Below, one piece after another: positions 1 through 10,415 of a stretch of DNA of 64,000 bases. Location: NCBI GenBank assembly GCA_951799425.1, contig OX637397.1:12389064-12453063 (forward strand), written 5' to 3'. Origin of the DNA: Ilex aquifolium. Its lineage: Eukaryota; Streptophyta; Magnoliopsida; Aquifoliales; Aquifoliaceae. Under the pieces are notes generated by a model. It was not told the DNA's origin, did no database searches, and worked only from the letters and a program-made list of their open reading frames with translations. Numbering within the stretch: the first letter of the stretch is position 1; each line of letters starts with the position of its first letter. A program made the translations under genes and the position numbers.

Positions 1-290
1 CACGTTGATTCATTTTAGAAGCTCTTTAGCTTTTTTTATTTTTATCGTTAATATTATGAAGGGTATTATGTCATTTTAACATTTAAAGCTACAATATAAG
101 TGCCATCCTTTATTTTCACTTCTTTTCTCTTTATACTAATTCGACATGGTATCAAAGCAGGTTTTGTGTGTTAAAGTTCTTATTTACAATATTACCCTAA
201 TTGCTTCCCTACTATAAATAAGAAGTGTTGGGCAACACAACCGTACACATATTAATCTCAAGATTGCAACTTATCTTTGTATCAGAGGAA
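1..290 (+). mobile_element. Copia LTR end, primer-binding site and second LTR piece
   Basis: Positions 1-146 look like the end of an LTR closing in CA. They are followed directly by TGGTATCAAAGCAGG at 147-161, a primer-binding site complementary to initiator Met-tRNA. A second LTR-like piece (about 163-275) has a TATA box (ctataaata near 210), the string gtgttgggcaacacaacc, and a degenerate primer site tttgtatcagagg at about 274-286. The second piece resembles LTRs near 32863 and 41457. Antisense to SHBY. Confidence 0.6.
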
Positions 291-874
291 TTATTTGTTA
301 ATTACAGAAACAAATCTAGAGAACAGAGGACTTACCACTCCAGTTCACACATTGGAGAGACTGGCAGAAACTGACGTCAACATAACGTTCGAAGTTTCTG
401 ATGATGGAGACCTACCTCCTACATTGACTCTCTGCCCCCACATTTATGGTGATTTTTTGTAGATTTTTCGGAGGCCATCTTACTCGACTTTTCCTTTTTC
501 AAATATTTTTTGGAAAATCCTTGGTTTTTCTTCGATCTGGCACTGTTCTGGTGCTTCTGATGTTTGGTTTTTCTTATTTCTGCGAAGTATGTATTAAATT
601 GGGAATATTTTTCCAACCTCAAGTTGTTAATTGGTGGTATTGTTGTGATTGAATCGAGCAATTGGAGCATATTTGGTGTGTTTTCTCTCTTTGTTTGTAT
701 TGTTTTCCCTGCTCAAAGTGTTCTTTGGGTCGGAATTGTGCTGCTGGGTAGCCTACCCTTGTGTGTTTTGGAGTGGTTTTCAGAGTAGTTTTTTGGTGTA
801 AGTTCTTGGTGATTGGTAGATTATTGGTCTCTTTCCCTCATTCGTACTCATCTGTATTTCATTTGGGTTTTATT

Positions 875-1128
875 ATGGCAACTTCGGAAAAGGTGAAGGA
901 ACCAAGAGTCAATCAAGTTAGACAGGTTCTTTCAGTAATTGATCTGGTGAGACAAATTTCATCCATGAAATTAAATGGAAGCAATTACTACACATGGTCA
1001 CGTGCAATTAAAGTTTCCTACGGGCTAAAAAGAAAGTCAAGTATTTGACTGAAATTCCTCCTTCTAAGGACTCTAAAAATTCTGAAAACTGATGGAGTAA
1101 GAATTCTTTGGTGATGGTTGTGGCTTAC
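875..1128 (+). pseudogene. Copia gag N-terminal fragment
   Basis: ATG at 875 begins MATSEKVKEPRVNQVRQVLS. It continues with MKLNGSNYYTWSRAIKV, the standard N-terminal motif of plant copia gag. The frame then shifts near 1020 and continues as AKKKVKYLTEIPPSKDS with a stop. The gag ends at about 1128, where minus-strand polymerase sequence of another element begins, so it is a broken fragment. Confidence 0.75.
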
Positions 1129-3674
1129 TATGGAACCATGTGTAGCTCCTTCAGCAAGAAGATCCAACACATACTTGCGCTGAGATAAATTGATACCATT
1201 TTTGGATCTAGCCACCTCAATTCCTAAAAAATACTATAACTATCCCAAATCTTTAGTGTGAAACTTATGTTGCAAGAATGCTTTGAGAGCAATAATTCTT
1301 TCACTATCACTGCTCGTGATAACAGTATCATCAACATACACAACTAAAACGATCATTCCAGATGTACAATTCTGTACAATTTATACTAAACACAGAGTGA
1401 TCTACTTGGCATTGCTGAAGTCCAAAGTCTAACATTGTTTCACTAATTTTGCCGAACAAAGCTCAAGGAGATTGTTTTAGGTCATATATCACATTCTTTA
1501 CCCATGGCCATTGAACATTTGCCGCTAGCGTGATGAGACCTAAACAAATAAGATCATTGCAATAGGAGAAAAAGTCTCGGCATAATCCGCACCATATGTT
1601 TGAGTAAAACCCTTAGCGACTAGTGTGGCCTTTAATCTCTCAATAGAACCATCAAGCAAGTACTTGATTACATCCACCCATCAACAACCAACTAATTTCT
1701 TCTAAGGAGGAAAAGTAACAAATTCCCAAGTTTGGTTCCGATATAGAGCAGTTAGCCCCTCATCCATAGCTTGATGCCATCCCCGATGAACAACAGCTTC
1801 ATGAACAATGTGAGAAACAGAAGTAGGCAAAACATAGGATGTATAACAACAGAAAGTAGAAGACAAGTTGTCATAAAAAAATAAATTGTTCAATAGGATG
1901 AGTTGTAGAACTAGTGAGAAGGGTACAAGAACGCTGACCATTTTGAAGTGCAAATGGACGATCGGTGTCGGTAGATGGTTGGAGATAAAGAGCTTTTGAC
2001 AGCGGAGAGATTGATGGAGGTATTGGGACAACGATTTGCTTGTGATGCGAGTACACATGCGTGACAATATGAGGTTTTTTAGCATAAGATAAGGTAGCTT
2101 AAGACAAGTTAGGATGAGGCAAAGGAAGGGGAGATTGTTCTAGTGTAATATCGTTAAAAGCCTCAAAAAAGAAAGGAACAAACTCAAAGAATGTAAAATC
2201 AGTGGAGATATACTGCGACGAAGGATCGGACTATAGCAATTGTATCCTTTTTGTGTATGAGAATAGCCTAGGAAAAGACACTTGACAGATTTAGGATCAA
2301 GTTCGTCTTATGCTCGAACCTAACTAACGAGCAAAAGACAATACAACCAAAGACATGTGGTGGAATAGAAAACAAAGAACGATCAGGAAATAGAATCAAT
2401 TAAGGAACTTGACCATTAAGAACAGAGAAAACATTTGATTAATCAAGTAACATGCGGTAAGCACAACATCACTCCAAAAGGCGTTTAGGACTATTGTATG
2501 ATATAGCAGGGCATAAGCAACTTCAATGTGGTGAATTTTGTTGCGAGGTGCCATTGCATAAAGTGCGATGGACCAAGCCATGGGCAGCGAAAAAATCACG
2601 AAATGGATGAGAAAGATATTTTTTTACATTATCAGATTGTAAAATACGCACAAAAGCACCAAATTGAGTCTTGATTTCCATAACAAAAACTTTAAGATAG
2701 AAAACAATTCCAAACGATCTTCCATTAAGAATAGCAAAGTCATCCTAGAATAACCATATCTACAAAGGTAACAAAGTACTTAAACCCTGAATAAGAAGAA
2801 ATACGACTCGGACCATAAATATCAGAAAGGACAACTTCAAATAAACTAAAGACACGATTACGGATTATGGAAGTAAATGAAATCTGAATATGTTTACCAA
2901 ACTGACATGACTCACAATCTAAAGACGACAACTGACACAACTAAGGAACTAATTGCTTAAGACTTCGCAAAAAATGGATAACCAAGTTGACAATGCCACT
3001 GAGGTAGAGAACATGAAGTGTGCAAAACTGAGCTGCAAGCAAGAACTTCATGACTTCAATCAATCATGTTTCTCATCTGGAGGTCTAGAATCACACAAAA
3101 AGAAAGATAAAATGTTATTAAACAATTTAAAGATTTAGTGAGTAGACTGATGGATAACAAATTGAATGAAAATTTAGGAATATGTAAAACAGAGGATAAC
3201 GACAATGATGAAGCAGGATTCACAGTACCAACACTGAAAACTGAGGATAAAGATCCATCAGATAAGCTGACATGTTGGTTAGTACGGATATGATAAAAAT
3301 TGGAGAACACGCTCACATTTCAAGTCATATGGTCAGAGACTCCATAACCAATGACCCATGGAGATGAGGTAAACGAATGGGACAGATTACATGATTGGGC
3401 CAAGGTAGCTGTGAAAGTAGAGGTAGAAATGGGAGCACCAAACTAGGAAACAAGACGATTATACTCCTCTTTGGAGATAGAGACAACCTCAGCTATGGGT
3501 GTAGGCTCCCCGACACGAGACTATACTAACCCACATCATCTAATAAAGACACAACATGAGCTTAAGATGGGGGCTTGCAATCCCAACAATAGTCTACAGT
3601 ATGGCTTTGAGTCCACAATGACTGCATAATTTCATATCTGCGACCTCTACCAAGTTAGGCTCCTAGAATATGGC
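1129..3674 (-). pseudogene. Copia polyprotein remnant: protease, integrase, RT
   Basis: Read right to left. A broken CCHC zinc knuckle (CSHCGLK, about 3590-3640) is followed by protease/GAG-pre-integrase (VSLSDGSLSSVFSVGTVNP; LDCESCQFGKHIQISF near 2900). Next come integrase (DIYGPSRISSYSGFKYFVTF near 2800, YLINQM near 2440, a GYSHTQKGY-like site near 2270) and reverse transcriptase (AMDEGLTALYRNQTWEFV near 1760, VYVDD near 1340, INLSQRKYVLDLLAE near 1180). There are many stops and frameshifts. RNase H and the 3' LTR are missing because the element is cut at 1128. It continues to the right beyond the ycf2 insertion. Same strand as SHBY. Confidence 0.85.
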
Positions 3675-4047
3675 GCCCATTGGACTTACTATTTGATTGT
3701 ATTGAATGGCACAATGAATTGGGATTTCCCAATTGGTTCAGGTCATTTCGGGGGAAGCGGATCATTTATAATGAAGATGATGATCTTCAAGAGAATGATT
3801 CGGAGTTCTTGCAGAGTGGAACCATGCAGTACTGGACACAAGATAGATCTTCCAAAGAACAAGGCCTTTTTCGAATAGGCCAATTCATTTGGGACCGAAC
3901 AAATCCACTTTTTTTTCTATTCAAAGATCAGTTTTTTGTCTGTATGTTTTCACATCAAGAATTATTTATAGATGAAGAGATGTCAAAGGGACTTACTTCT
4001 TATTTCCCAAACAGATCCTCCTACATCTGTATATAAACGTTGGTTTA
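3675..4047 (+). pseudogene. ycf2: Plastid ycf2 fragment in nuclear intron (NUPT), left part
   Basis: The frame from 3680 reads [20 protein letters not shown], then [29 protein letters not shown] and IDEEMSKGL. After a frameshift near 3985 it continues [14 protein letters not shown]. This is the plastid gene ycf2, which encodes a subunit of the Ycf2-FtsHi import motor. Here it is only a fragment, lacks a start, carries a frameshift and sits between pieces of a copia element, so it is a nuclear plastid-DNA insertion. The fragment stops at 4047 exactly where an LTR begins and resumes at 6527. The left border (about 3675) is approximate. Confidence 0.93.
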
Positions 4048-4329
4048 TGTTGGAGTTATTTCCTAATTTGGAGTTATTTCCTAGTTTGTTAGGATTTTTC
4101 TTATTTTACTTTTATTGTACCTTTATTTTTTACTATATATACGGGGGATCTACAATTAGTTTGTATCCCTTTCTTTCTTCTAAATATTTCAAGTTGGTAT
4201 TTTTTTTTTTTTTTTTTAAATAAAGGTACAATAAAAGTAAAATAAGAAAAACCCTAACAAACTAGAAAATAACTCCAAACTAAGTAAAATAAGGAAAACC
4301 CTAACAAACTAGGAAATAACTCCAACACT

Positions 4330-4500
4330 CTCCCTCAAGTTAGGTGCAAAAATGTCAATTAAGTCAAGCTTGACAACGGAGTCCCGAAAAATGGATAGAG
4401 TGACAGGTTTGGTAAAAACATCTGCAACCTGATCACTGATCCCCACAAACGATAGAGTGACAATACCACTGCTAACCTTCTCTCGAATAAACTAGGTAAA
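4330..4500 (-). pseudogene. Copia RNase H C-terminal tail
   Basis: The minus strand reads KVSSGIVTLSFVGISDQVAD and then VFTKPVTLSIFRDSVVKLDL, the C-terminal end of copia RNase H, directly upstream of the polypurine tract. Protease, integrase and RT are absent, because gag lies next to this tail. The element is internally deleted. The tail is closely related to the one at 24100-24230 in intron 16. Confidence 0.82.
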
Positions 4501-4670
4501 ATACTAGCATGCAAGCTAGGAACAGATAAAGACAAACCCATCTCTCTCATGTCCCCTGATAATAATCCTCCTAGTACTCAGGTCCTGTAGTGGTGGCAGT
4601 AGCAGAAGTCGGACCCTGAAAAGTCAGAGTGGACATAAGTATATCCAATCGGAATGTGATAGCATCCATA

Positions 4671-5174
4671 TCACTCTGCCAAGGAGAACAGTAGGAACAG
4701 CAGTAGTAGGTGGTGGTATCTCAGCAATAGTAGCAGTAGCAGTAGCAGCAGTACAGCCGCGAGGAGACGGTATAATGTGTTCCATAGCTTCGGAACAGAG
4801 CTATGAAACTGGTGAATCCTGCAAATAGATGGCTCCATCGAGCCAAATAACCATCCAAGAATGGCGCAGTTCTCAGAGAACCACGCAGAATATCCAGGGT
4901 CGTCATCAGCTGGCTTTGGGTGAGATCCCGTCAGCCAACCAAGCTTCCCTACACGGCCTAAGAAAAGCTGGAATGAGCGAGACCACTCAGCGAAGTTACC
5001 GCCATTCAGCAACTGTGCCGTAACTTTCTGAGAGATCATGCCCGGCAGTACTGGTAATGCAACTGTGCCAGTAGGTATTGTATACTGGTCAAACATAAAG
5101 GTGGAAGTACCAATAGACGTCTCAACGGTAGAGGTGTCAACAGTAGGGGTCTCAAATCCCTCAGTAGTGGTCAT
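4671..5174 (-). pseudogene. Copia gag fragment of the internally deleted element
   Basis: An open frame of 167 residues starting MTTTEGFETPTVDTSTVETS. It contains QLLNGGNFAEWSRSFQLFLG and KLGWLTGSHPKPADDDPGYS, typical of copia gag of this family. It ends in a run of leucines encoded by a degenerate CTA/CTG-type repeat (plus strand 4725-4755), where gag homology stops. Probably a truncated gag, so the element depends on others for movement. Confidence 0.75.
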
Positions 5175-6125
5175 AGCAACAATAATACTAGGGCACCCGT
5201 GACAGAAAACAACTCTAAAATAAATAGAGAGATAAAATAAGGGAGAACAATATACCTCCAGTCGACCAATAGCGACAAATAAAGAAGGTCCAAAAAGTTC
5301 CCAAATAATTAGATTACGGTGCCCAGAAAAACAACTCTAAAATAAATAGAGAGATAACATAAGGGAGAACAATATACCTCCAGTCGACTAATAGCGACAA
5401 ATAAAGAAGATCTAGAAAGCTACCAAATAATCAGGTCACGATGCCCAGAAATCGAAGAAATATAAATAAATGATCTACTGCATCAAGAGCAGATCAACGA
5501 AGAAATCCAGTCACGGTGCCCAAATAATCAAGTCACGGTCCCCAGAAATTCAGAAAATATAAAAGTGATCTACTGCATCAAGAGCAGATCAACGAAGAAT
5601 GCGAAGAACGAAGCCCACTCAACAAAAAAAGTGACCCGACAACGGGCTGATGAGTGGGCTGGGCAGTGACCCATCACCGACTGCCTTACAATTAGACCAG
5701 TCCAACAAACAGCATCACCGACTCAACAAATAGATTAAACAAATCAGCAACGTGACGAATCCTCAATGCACAAAACCAACAACGGGCCCAAATTAACAAA
5801 AGAATAGTCAAACCAAAAGTAGACAAAATCAACAAACCCAAAGGATTGGGGTTGTCCAACAAAGAGAAACTAATAGCCCAACAGAGAGAAGCCCAAATCA
5901 GACAAAGAGAAGAAGAAAAACCAAACCAATAGCCTCAACCAGCAGTAGCCAAAATCAACAAACCCTAGTAATTAGGATTTCTTACCTTGCAACGACTAGT
6001 TCAGCGAGGAAGACCAAACAACGAGAAACACTAGCAGAAGAGAGGAGACAGCCAACGCCAAACAATCCAAAGTTCGTCACAAATCAACTCAACAACTTTG
6101 CAAATCAAATACCCATAACAGTCAA

Positions 6126-6239
6126 ATTCGGCACTGTTCACAGCGCATGAACAGCAACTTCGGCACTGTTCAAAGCGCGTGAACAATACTTTGGCACTGT
6201 TCACAGCGCGTGAACAGTAACTTCAGTACTGTTCACAGC
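6126..6239. repeat. Short tandem array of palindromic units in copia leader
   Basis: About three and a half units of roughly 32 bp, each containing ACTGTTCACAGCGCGTGAAC or a close variant. The unit core is a 9-bp inverted repeat (ACTGTTCAC / GTGAACAGT) around AGCGC. It lies in the untranslated leader between primer site and gag of the inverted-LTR element. Confidence 0.85.
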
Positions 6240-6526
6240 CCTTTGAACCTCAAAAAATCAGCAACCCTAATCCAAGAATATATTCTTTCTCCAACTAAAT
6301 TACTGTGGTGCTACAATATATTTTGGATCGAAACCATACTCTGATACCAACTTGAAATATTTAGAAGAAAGAAAGGGATACAAACCAATTGTAGAGCCCC
6401 CCGAATATATAGTAAAAAATAAAGGTACAATAAAGATAAAATAAGAAAAACCCTAACAAACTAGGAAATAACTCCAAACTAGGTAAAATAAGGAAAACCC
6501 TAACAAACTAGGAAATAACTCCAACA

Positions 6527-6622
6527 GTTTATCAAGAATACGCAAGAAAAGCACTTCGAATTAGTTGTGATTAATCGCCAAAGATGGCTTAGAACCAATA
6601 GTTCATTATCTAATGGATCTTT
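6527..6622 (+). pseudogene. ycf2: Plastid ycf2 fragment (NUPT), right part
   Basis: Starts gtttatcaagaatacgcaag and encodes, with small indels, the ycf2 segment after KRWF ([11 protein letters not shown]..., then [14 protein letters not shown]). The first five bases, GTTTA, repeat the last five bases of the left part (4043-4047). So the DNA between is an insertion into the ycf2 fragment with a 5-bp target duplication. ycf2 similarity ends near 6622, where copia gag sequence resumes on the minus strand. Confidence 0.92.
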
Positions 6623-8182
6623 CACTGTCAATTGGTCAACAACCACCTCCTCATTGACCACCTCAATTTCCTCGACCACCAAGCGAAAAATTATTGCGAG
6701 AGAAATTATTCCATTGATCGGACAATACTGCTAATGTCGAGCAGTCAGGTATAAAAGCACCACTATCACTAAAGGAAGTCCGTTGAATACGAGAAAAAAC
6801 TTATGGCAATGATGGAATTTCCTTACTAGCCAAAATCTGAGCATGAACATGTTCCAATTCTGATTTTAAACCCGAAAGAACACAACATTAACTCCTCATG
6901 CTATTTTTTTGTTCCTTCAGATCCATTGAGAAAGCCTAATAAGCATTTAGATTATTCATGATATGTTGTAAGGTTGAATAGTATTCTTCAATGCCCTTGT
7001 CAACCTGCTCCAAATTGAACAAGTCTTTAAAGAATTAATAAATTTTGGTAATATCGTCATCACCTGGAAATAGGCGACCAACAGCAAGCAATATCTCCAT
7101 AGTAGTGTCCAAAGACATAAGATGATTACTAACTGGTTTCTATGCTATTCCATAATAAAGTCATGTGCATTCTCCACCTTCCATTAGACATAAGATGAAT
7201 ACTAATCAGTTTCACTAGGCTTTTTTTGTGAGATAATTAAACTTTATTTTTCGAAGTCAAAAAGACTTCAACGGAACGAGACCATGGCACGTAATTGCGA
7301 CCATTCACCTTAGTAGAGGTAATGGCTAAGCCAGTAAAGTCTTGACTTGCTATAAGACTAACAACAGTATTAGTCTTGCTTTCGTCCATAACACCAGAAA
7401 GAAAAAGAAAATAGAGGCAGCAACTCAACAGAAAAAAGGGAACTGGGATTTGTTTTTGCAGCATCTCAATAGAAGAACACTGAACTAGGTTGAAAAAATG
7501 GACTGTGAAGCTTCTAGACATGTACTGAGTGGGGAATATTGCTGAACAAAGCCCGAACCAGCAGATTCTAGACTTGAACAGGTCTGAAATGCACAAAAGT
7601 GAACTGAAAAAGTACCTGAAATGTTTCAATCAGAAACGGCCTGAAATAGGGCTGAAGCGGGCTGGTTTGAGAACGAACTGGACCGAACTGGATGATTATC
7701 TAAACCAACAGACTTGGGCTTGGGTCTGAACCACGGAATTGGGTTCCAATGGGCTAATCAACCAATCTGGTCTTTTACTTAAAAGTGGGTCTGATTAATA
7801 CAACCCGAAAATTGACCAGAATAAAACAGATCCTTTCTTTAATCACTGACTGAAGTGGGAAACCCTAGCTGCAAATTCTTCAACACAAGGCAATGATAAC
7901 GACAACAAACAAGAAGCCGATCAAAACAACACTGATCAAAGCTTTATTCCACCATTCAACTACTGTTGATTCATCTTCAACCACATCTCAGACTCAACAA
8001 TGAGATGTCGAAACCCTGACAACCCATTTTAATGAATCTCAACAACAGTGACACTGGCAACGAACATGATGACGACGACGACGACTAAAAAAAGACAGTG
8101 AATACGACGACAACACAACAGCTGAACCTTTATTACCAGCAGTTGAATATCCGAGCGACTACAAACCAGTTCTCTAATACCA
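6623..8182 (-). pseudogene. Copia 5' part: primer site, leader and gag, continuing the 1129-3674 element
   Basis: The primer site lies at 8171-8182 (minus TGGTATTAGAGA). Gag starts at ATG 7389 with MDESKTNTVVSLIASQDFTG, then LAITSTKVNGRNYVPWSRSV, a standard copia gag N-terminus. The gag runs with stops down to a Gly/Arg-rich segment near 6640-6690. The zinc knuckle that should follow is found at about 3640, on the other side of the ycf2 insertion. So the plastid DNA landed in the gag gene of this element. Confidence 0.83.
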
Positions 8183-8400
8183 TGTAATTGTTACTGTATG
8201 ATTAAAGAAAAAGGAGAGAGAGAGAGAGAGAGAGAGAGATGGAAGAGAATATGGGAGTATCGTATTATTCATCAATATGATAAACATATATGTATATATA
8301 TGTGTGTGTCTGTGTGTCTATGTGAATATAAGATATACATAGAATGACCCTATTACCTATGAAACACGAATAATGACATAAATATCATATTCGATACGAT
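8183..8400 (-). mobile_element. Probable 5' LTR of the minus copia element
   Basis: The LTR should end (minus sense) in CAATTACA just before the primer site. The stretch includes a (GA)n microsatellite at 8213-8240 and a TA/TG-rich TATA-like tract near 8283-8310. The outer LTR border is not clear, and no matching 3' LTR survives. Confidence 0.4.
8213..8240. repeat. (GA)n microsatellite
   Basis: About thirteen consecutive GA units. Confidence 0.95.
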
Positions 8401-10259
8401 ACGGACACGGGAATACGATAAAGTCCCAAAATATAGAACACGGCTATGGCAAGGGTACGGTTAATCAAAATAATATTATATATTTATACATATATAATAA
8501 CAAAATTAGTAATAACTGATAAAAAATCCAGTCATTTTAAAATAAACAATACTAAAAAAAATATAAAGCATTATTTACAACCTACCAATATACAGTAATA
8601 AAATAAAATATTATAACTAACAGAAATAATAGTAAACCCTATTAACTCCTCAAATCCAACAAATAAAAACCCTCTTTTAACTCCTACTCCAAAAAAACCC
8701 TTCCAAATCCCCAGACCCAAGAAAATACTTCACGCACCCCTCTTTTAACTCCTACCCCCAAAAAACCCTTTTAACCCCCCCGATGCACTCTTCGGTTCAT
8801 AGAGAGAGATCACTGGCGTATCGTGATCCAATGAGGAGGTGAAGAGACACGACCAGATGGTGTAAAAGATAAAAAGGGTGTGGGAAACTCGATGTGGGTT
8901 GATTTTGTAGGTTTGATTTCAATTTCTTCTTTTCCTCCTCCTTCAATTTCTTCTTCTTCTTCTTTGTTGTTTGTTGCTGATTTGTTCGATCCCATCATGA
9001 ATCGCCTGACACGTTTACGAGTTTGTCCAATTCATGACCGAATTATCCCTATTTCAGAATCAAAAATTTCTTTTCCTATTTCTAACACTTTTAGAAGTGT
9101 CAAACACGTGTTCGACAGTATCCCACGCGTATCTGTGTCAAACACGTATCCGACACCGCCACATCGAACCCCCAGTGAGTATTCGTGCTTCCTAGCTTAT
9201 TACCCTTTATTCTCTAACAAAACTAGTTTGAAAGGAAGTGTTACAAGCTCTTTAGCCTTTTATTCTGATTTTTGGATCTATTATGGGCCGTTAGATTTGA
9301 TCCATTTGGATAAAAAAATCGGACATGCCATAACAGTTGATTGACAATTGATCCATATATACGTCTAACCCTAAAATTTCTACAACAAAATTGGTTGAGA
9401 ATAAAAGGTCATAAGGGCTGAAGTTACGACCCACAGACATGGTTCACCTTGCTCTCTTCTTCTTCTTCTTCTTCTTACTGCTACTCCTCAAAAAACTATA
9501 TACGACTTAAGAGGTTGAGATTTACTAGACCAACTTATTCTTTTTCTTCTCTTCTAAAAAATGATTCACTACAGAGACCAAGTACGTGTACTTCTCCTCC
9601 TCCACCTCCTCTTTTTTTTCTAAGATGGAGCTAGAGCTCTGCATTTGCTGGAGCTCTGCTTTTGTTAGCTCAATGATTCACTTTTGGTGGAGCTCTACAT
9701 TCACTTCAGGTTTTTGCTCCTCTTTGATATTTGATTTTGGTTTTGTTTTGCTTCAAACGGTAGGATTTGGTATATTTTTGACATTTTTTTAAAAATTTAA
9801 ATGTCAATGTTTTGTTTGACGTTAAGATTTGAGATATTATTGATGCTTGTTTCAATTTAAATGTTTTTACTTTGGGTTGCATTTGAATATTTAGTACTTG
9901 ATAAGTTAGAACTTAATACGTAGTAGTAACTTAGATGAAGTATTTTCTTAGCTTCTATATTGTTTGCCTCACTTCGATAAAGGTTTTGCTTTGCATCTTG
10001 CTTATAGCCAAGGCCTCGGGAGACGTGAGCGCTTCGGTTCATTTTACGCTTTAAATAACAATGTTTGAAACTTTTACAAAAAAAAAAATGAAATAGCCAC
10101 CATTTCCTTGGTTTTCATGTCCAGTAAAAAGGATTTTTGCGTTACAATGAACCGTAAAAATAAAAGAACTATTCCAAAACAAATTTAACAAATGCCTTAA
10201 AAAATCATCAAGCCAAAAAAGTGATCTCATAAACACATGAATAATTGAAAATAAAATAC
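8401..10259. other. Intron sequence without recognised gene
   Basis: Intron lying between exon 23 and the copia cluster. 8630-8790 is C/A-rich with three related ctcttttaactcctac(t/c)cc copies. 9100-9160 is rich in CGTGT/CGTAT strings that echo ones near 8385-8420, possibly the ends of a degraded transposon. A 154-codon open frame at 8880-9344 shows no family I recognise. TTC repeats occur near 9460. I assign no function. Confidence 0.6.
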
Positions 10260-10415
10260 CTCCATAAAGGATTCTGTAAAATTCATGTTCAATTGTGTTG
10301 TTGACTTGAGATGGATATCAGTCATAATTGCATTGCTCAGCAGAGCACTTTTGTCATGCTTTCTAGTTATGCCTAATTGAAAATTCCAGGGCTCTATGAA
10401 AGGCTCCCACAAGAC
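10260..10415 (-). CDS. SHBY: SHBY exon 23 (last one visible)
   Basis: Fifty-two codons, [20 protein letters not shown] and onward to [15 protein letters not shown]. WEPxIEPW followed by TTQLNxNxTES is shared by VPS13 proteins just upstream of the VAB/SHR-binding domain. Acceptor gcttacag, donor GAG|gtattt. I find no further SHBY exon between 1 and 10259, so the intron that follows exceeds 10 kb. Confidence 0.94.

Larger units (their letters stand above)
4048..6526. mobile_element. LTR element with inverted terminal LTRs, inserted in ycf2 fragment
   Basis: The left end is a plus-oriented LTR (4048-4191, TGTTGGAGTTATTTCC... to ATATTTCA) followed by the start of a primer site (gttggtat) and a 17-T run. 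Next comes a minus-oriented, truncated 3' LTR (about 4218-4327) with its polypurine tract (reverse of ctctccctcaagtt). A minus-strand internal region follows, then a complete minus 5' LTR at 6353-6526 (174 bp) with its primer site at 6338-6350. The two outer ends are therefore both LTR starts (TGTTGG...CCAACA). The whole unit is flanked by GTTTA at 4043-4047 and 6527-6531. Confidence 0.85.

Noticed and set aside
8880..9344. 154-codon open frame on the plus strand
   Set aside because: Starts in a TTC/TCC repeat (poly-Ser) and shows no known motif. More likely degraded repeat sequence than a gene.
1..10259. Search for further C-terminal SHBY exons
   Set aside because: No segment on the minus strand matches the VAB/SHR-binding region. 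The stretch is accounted for by retroelements, ycf2 and intron.
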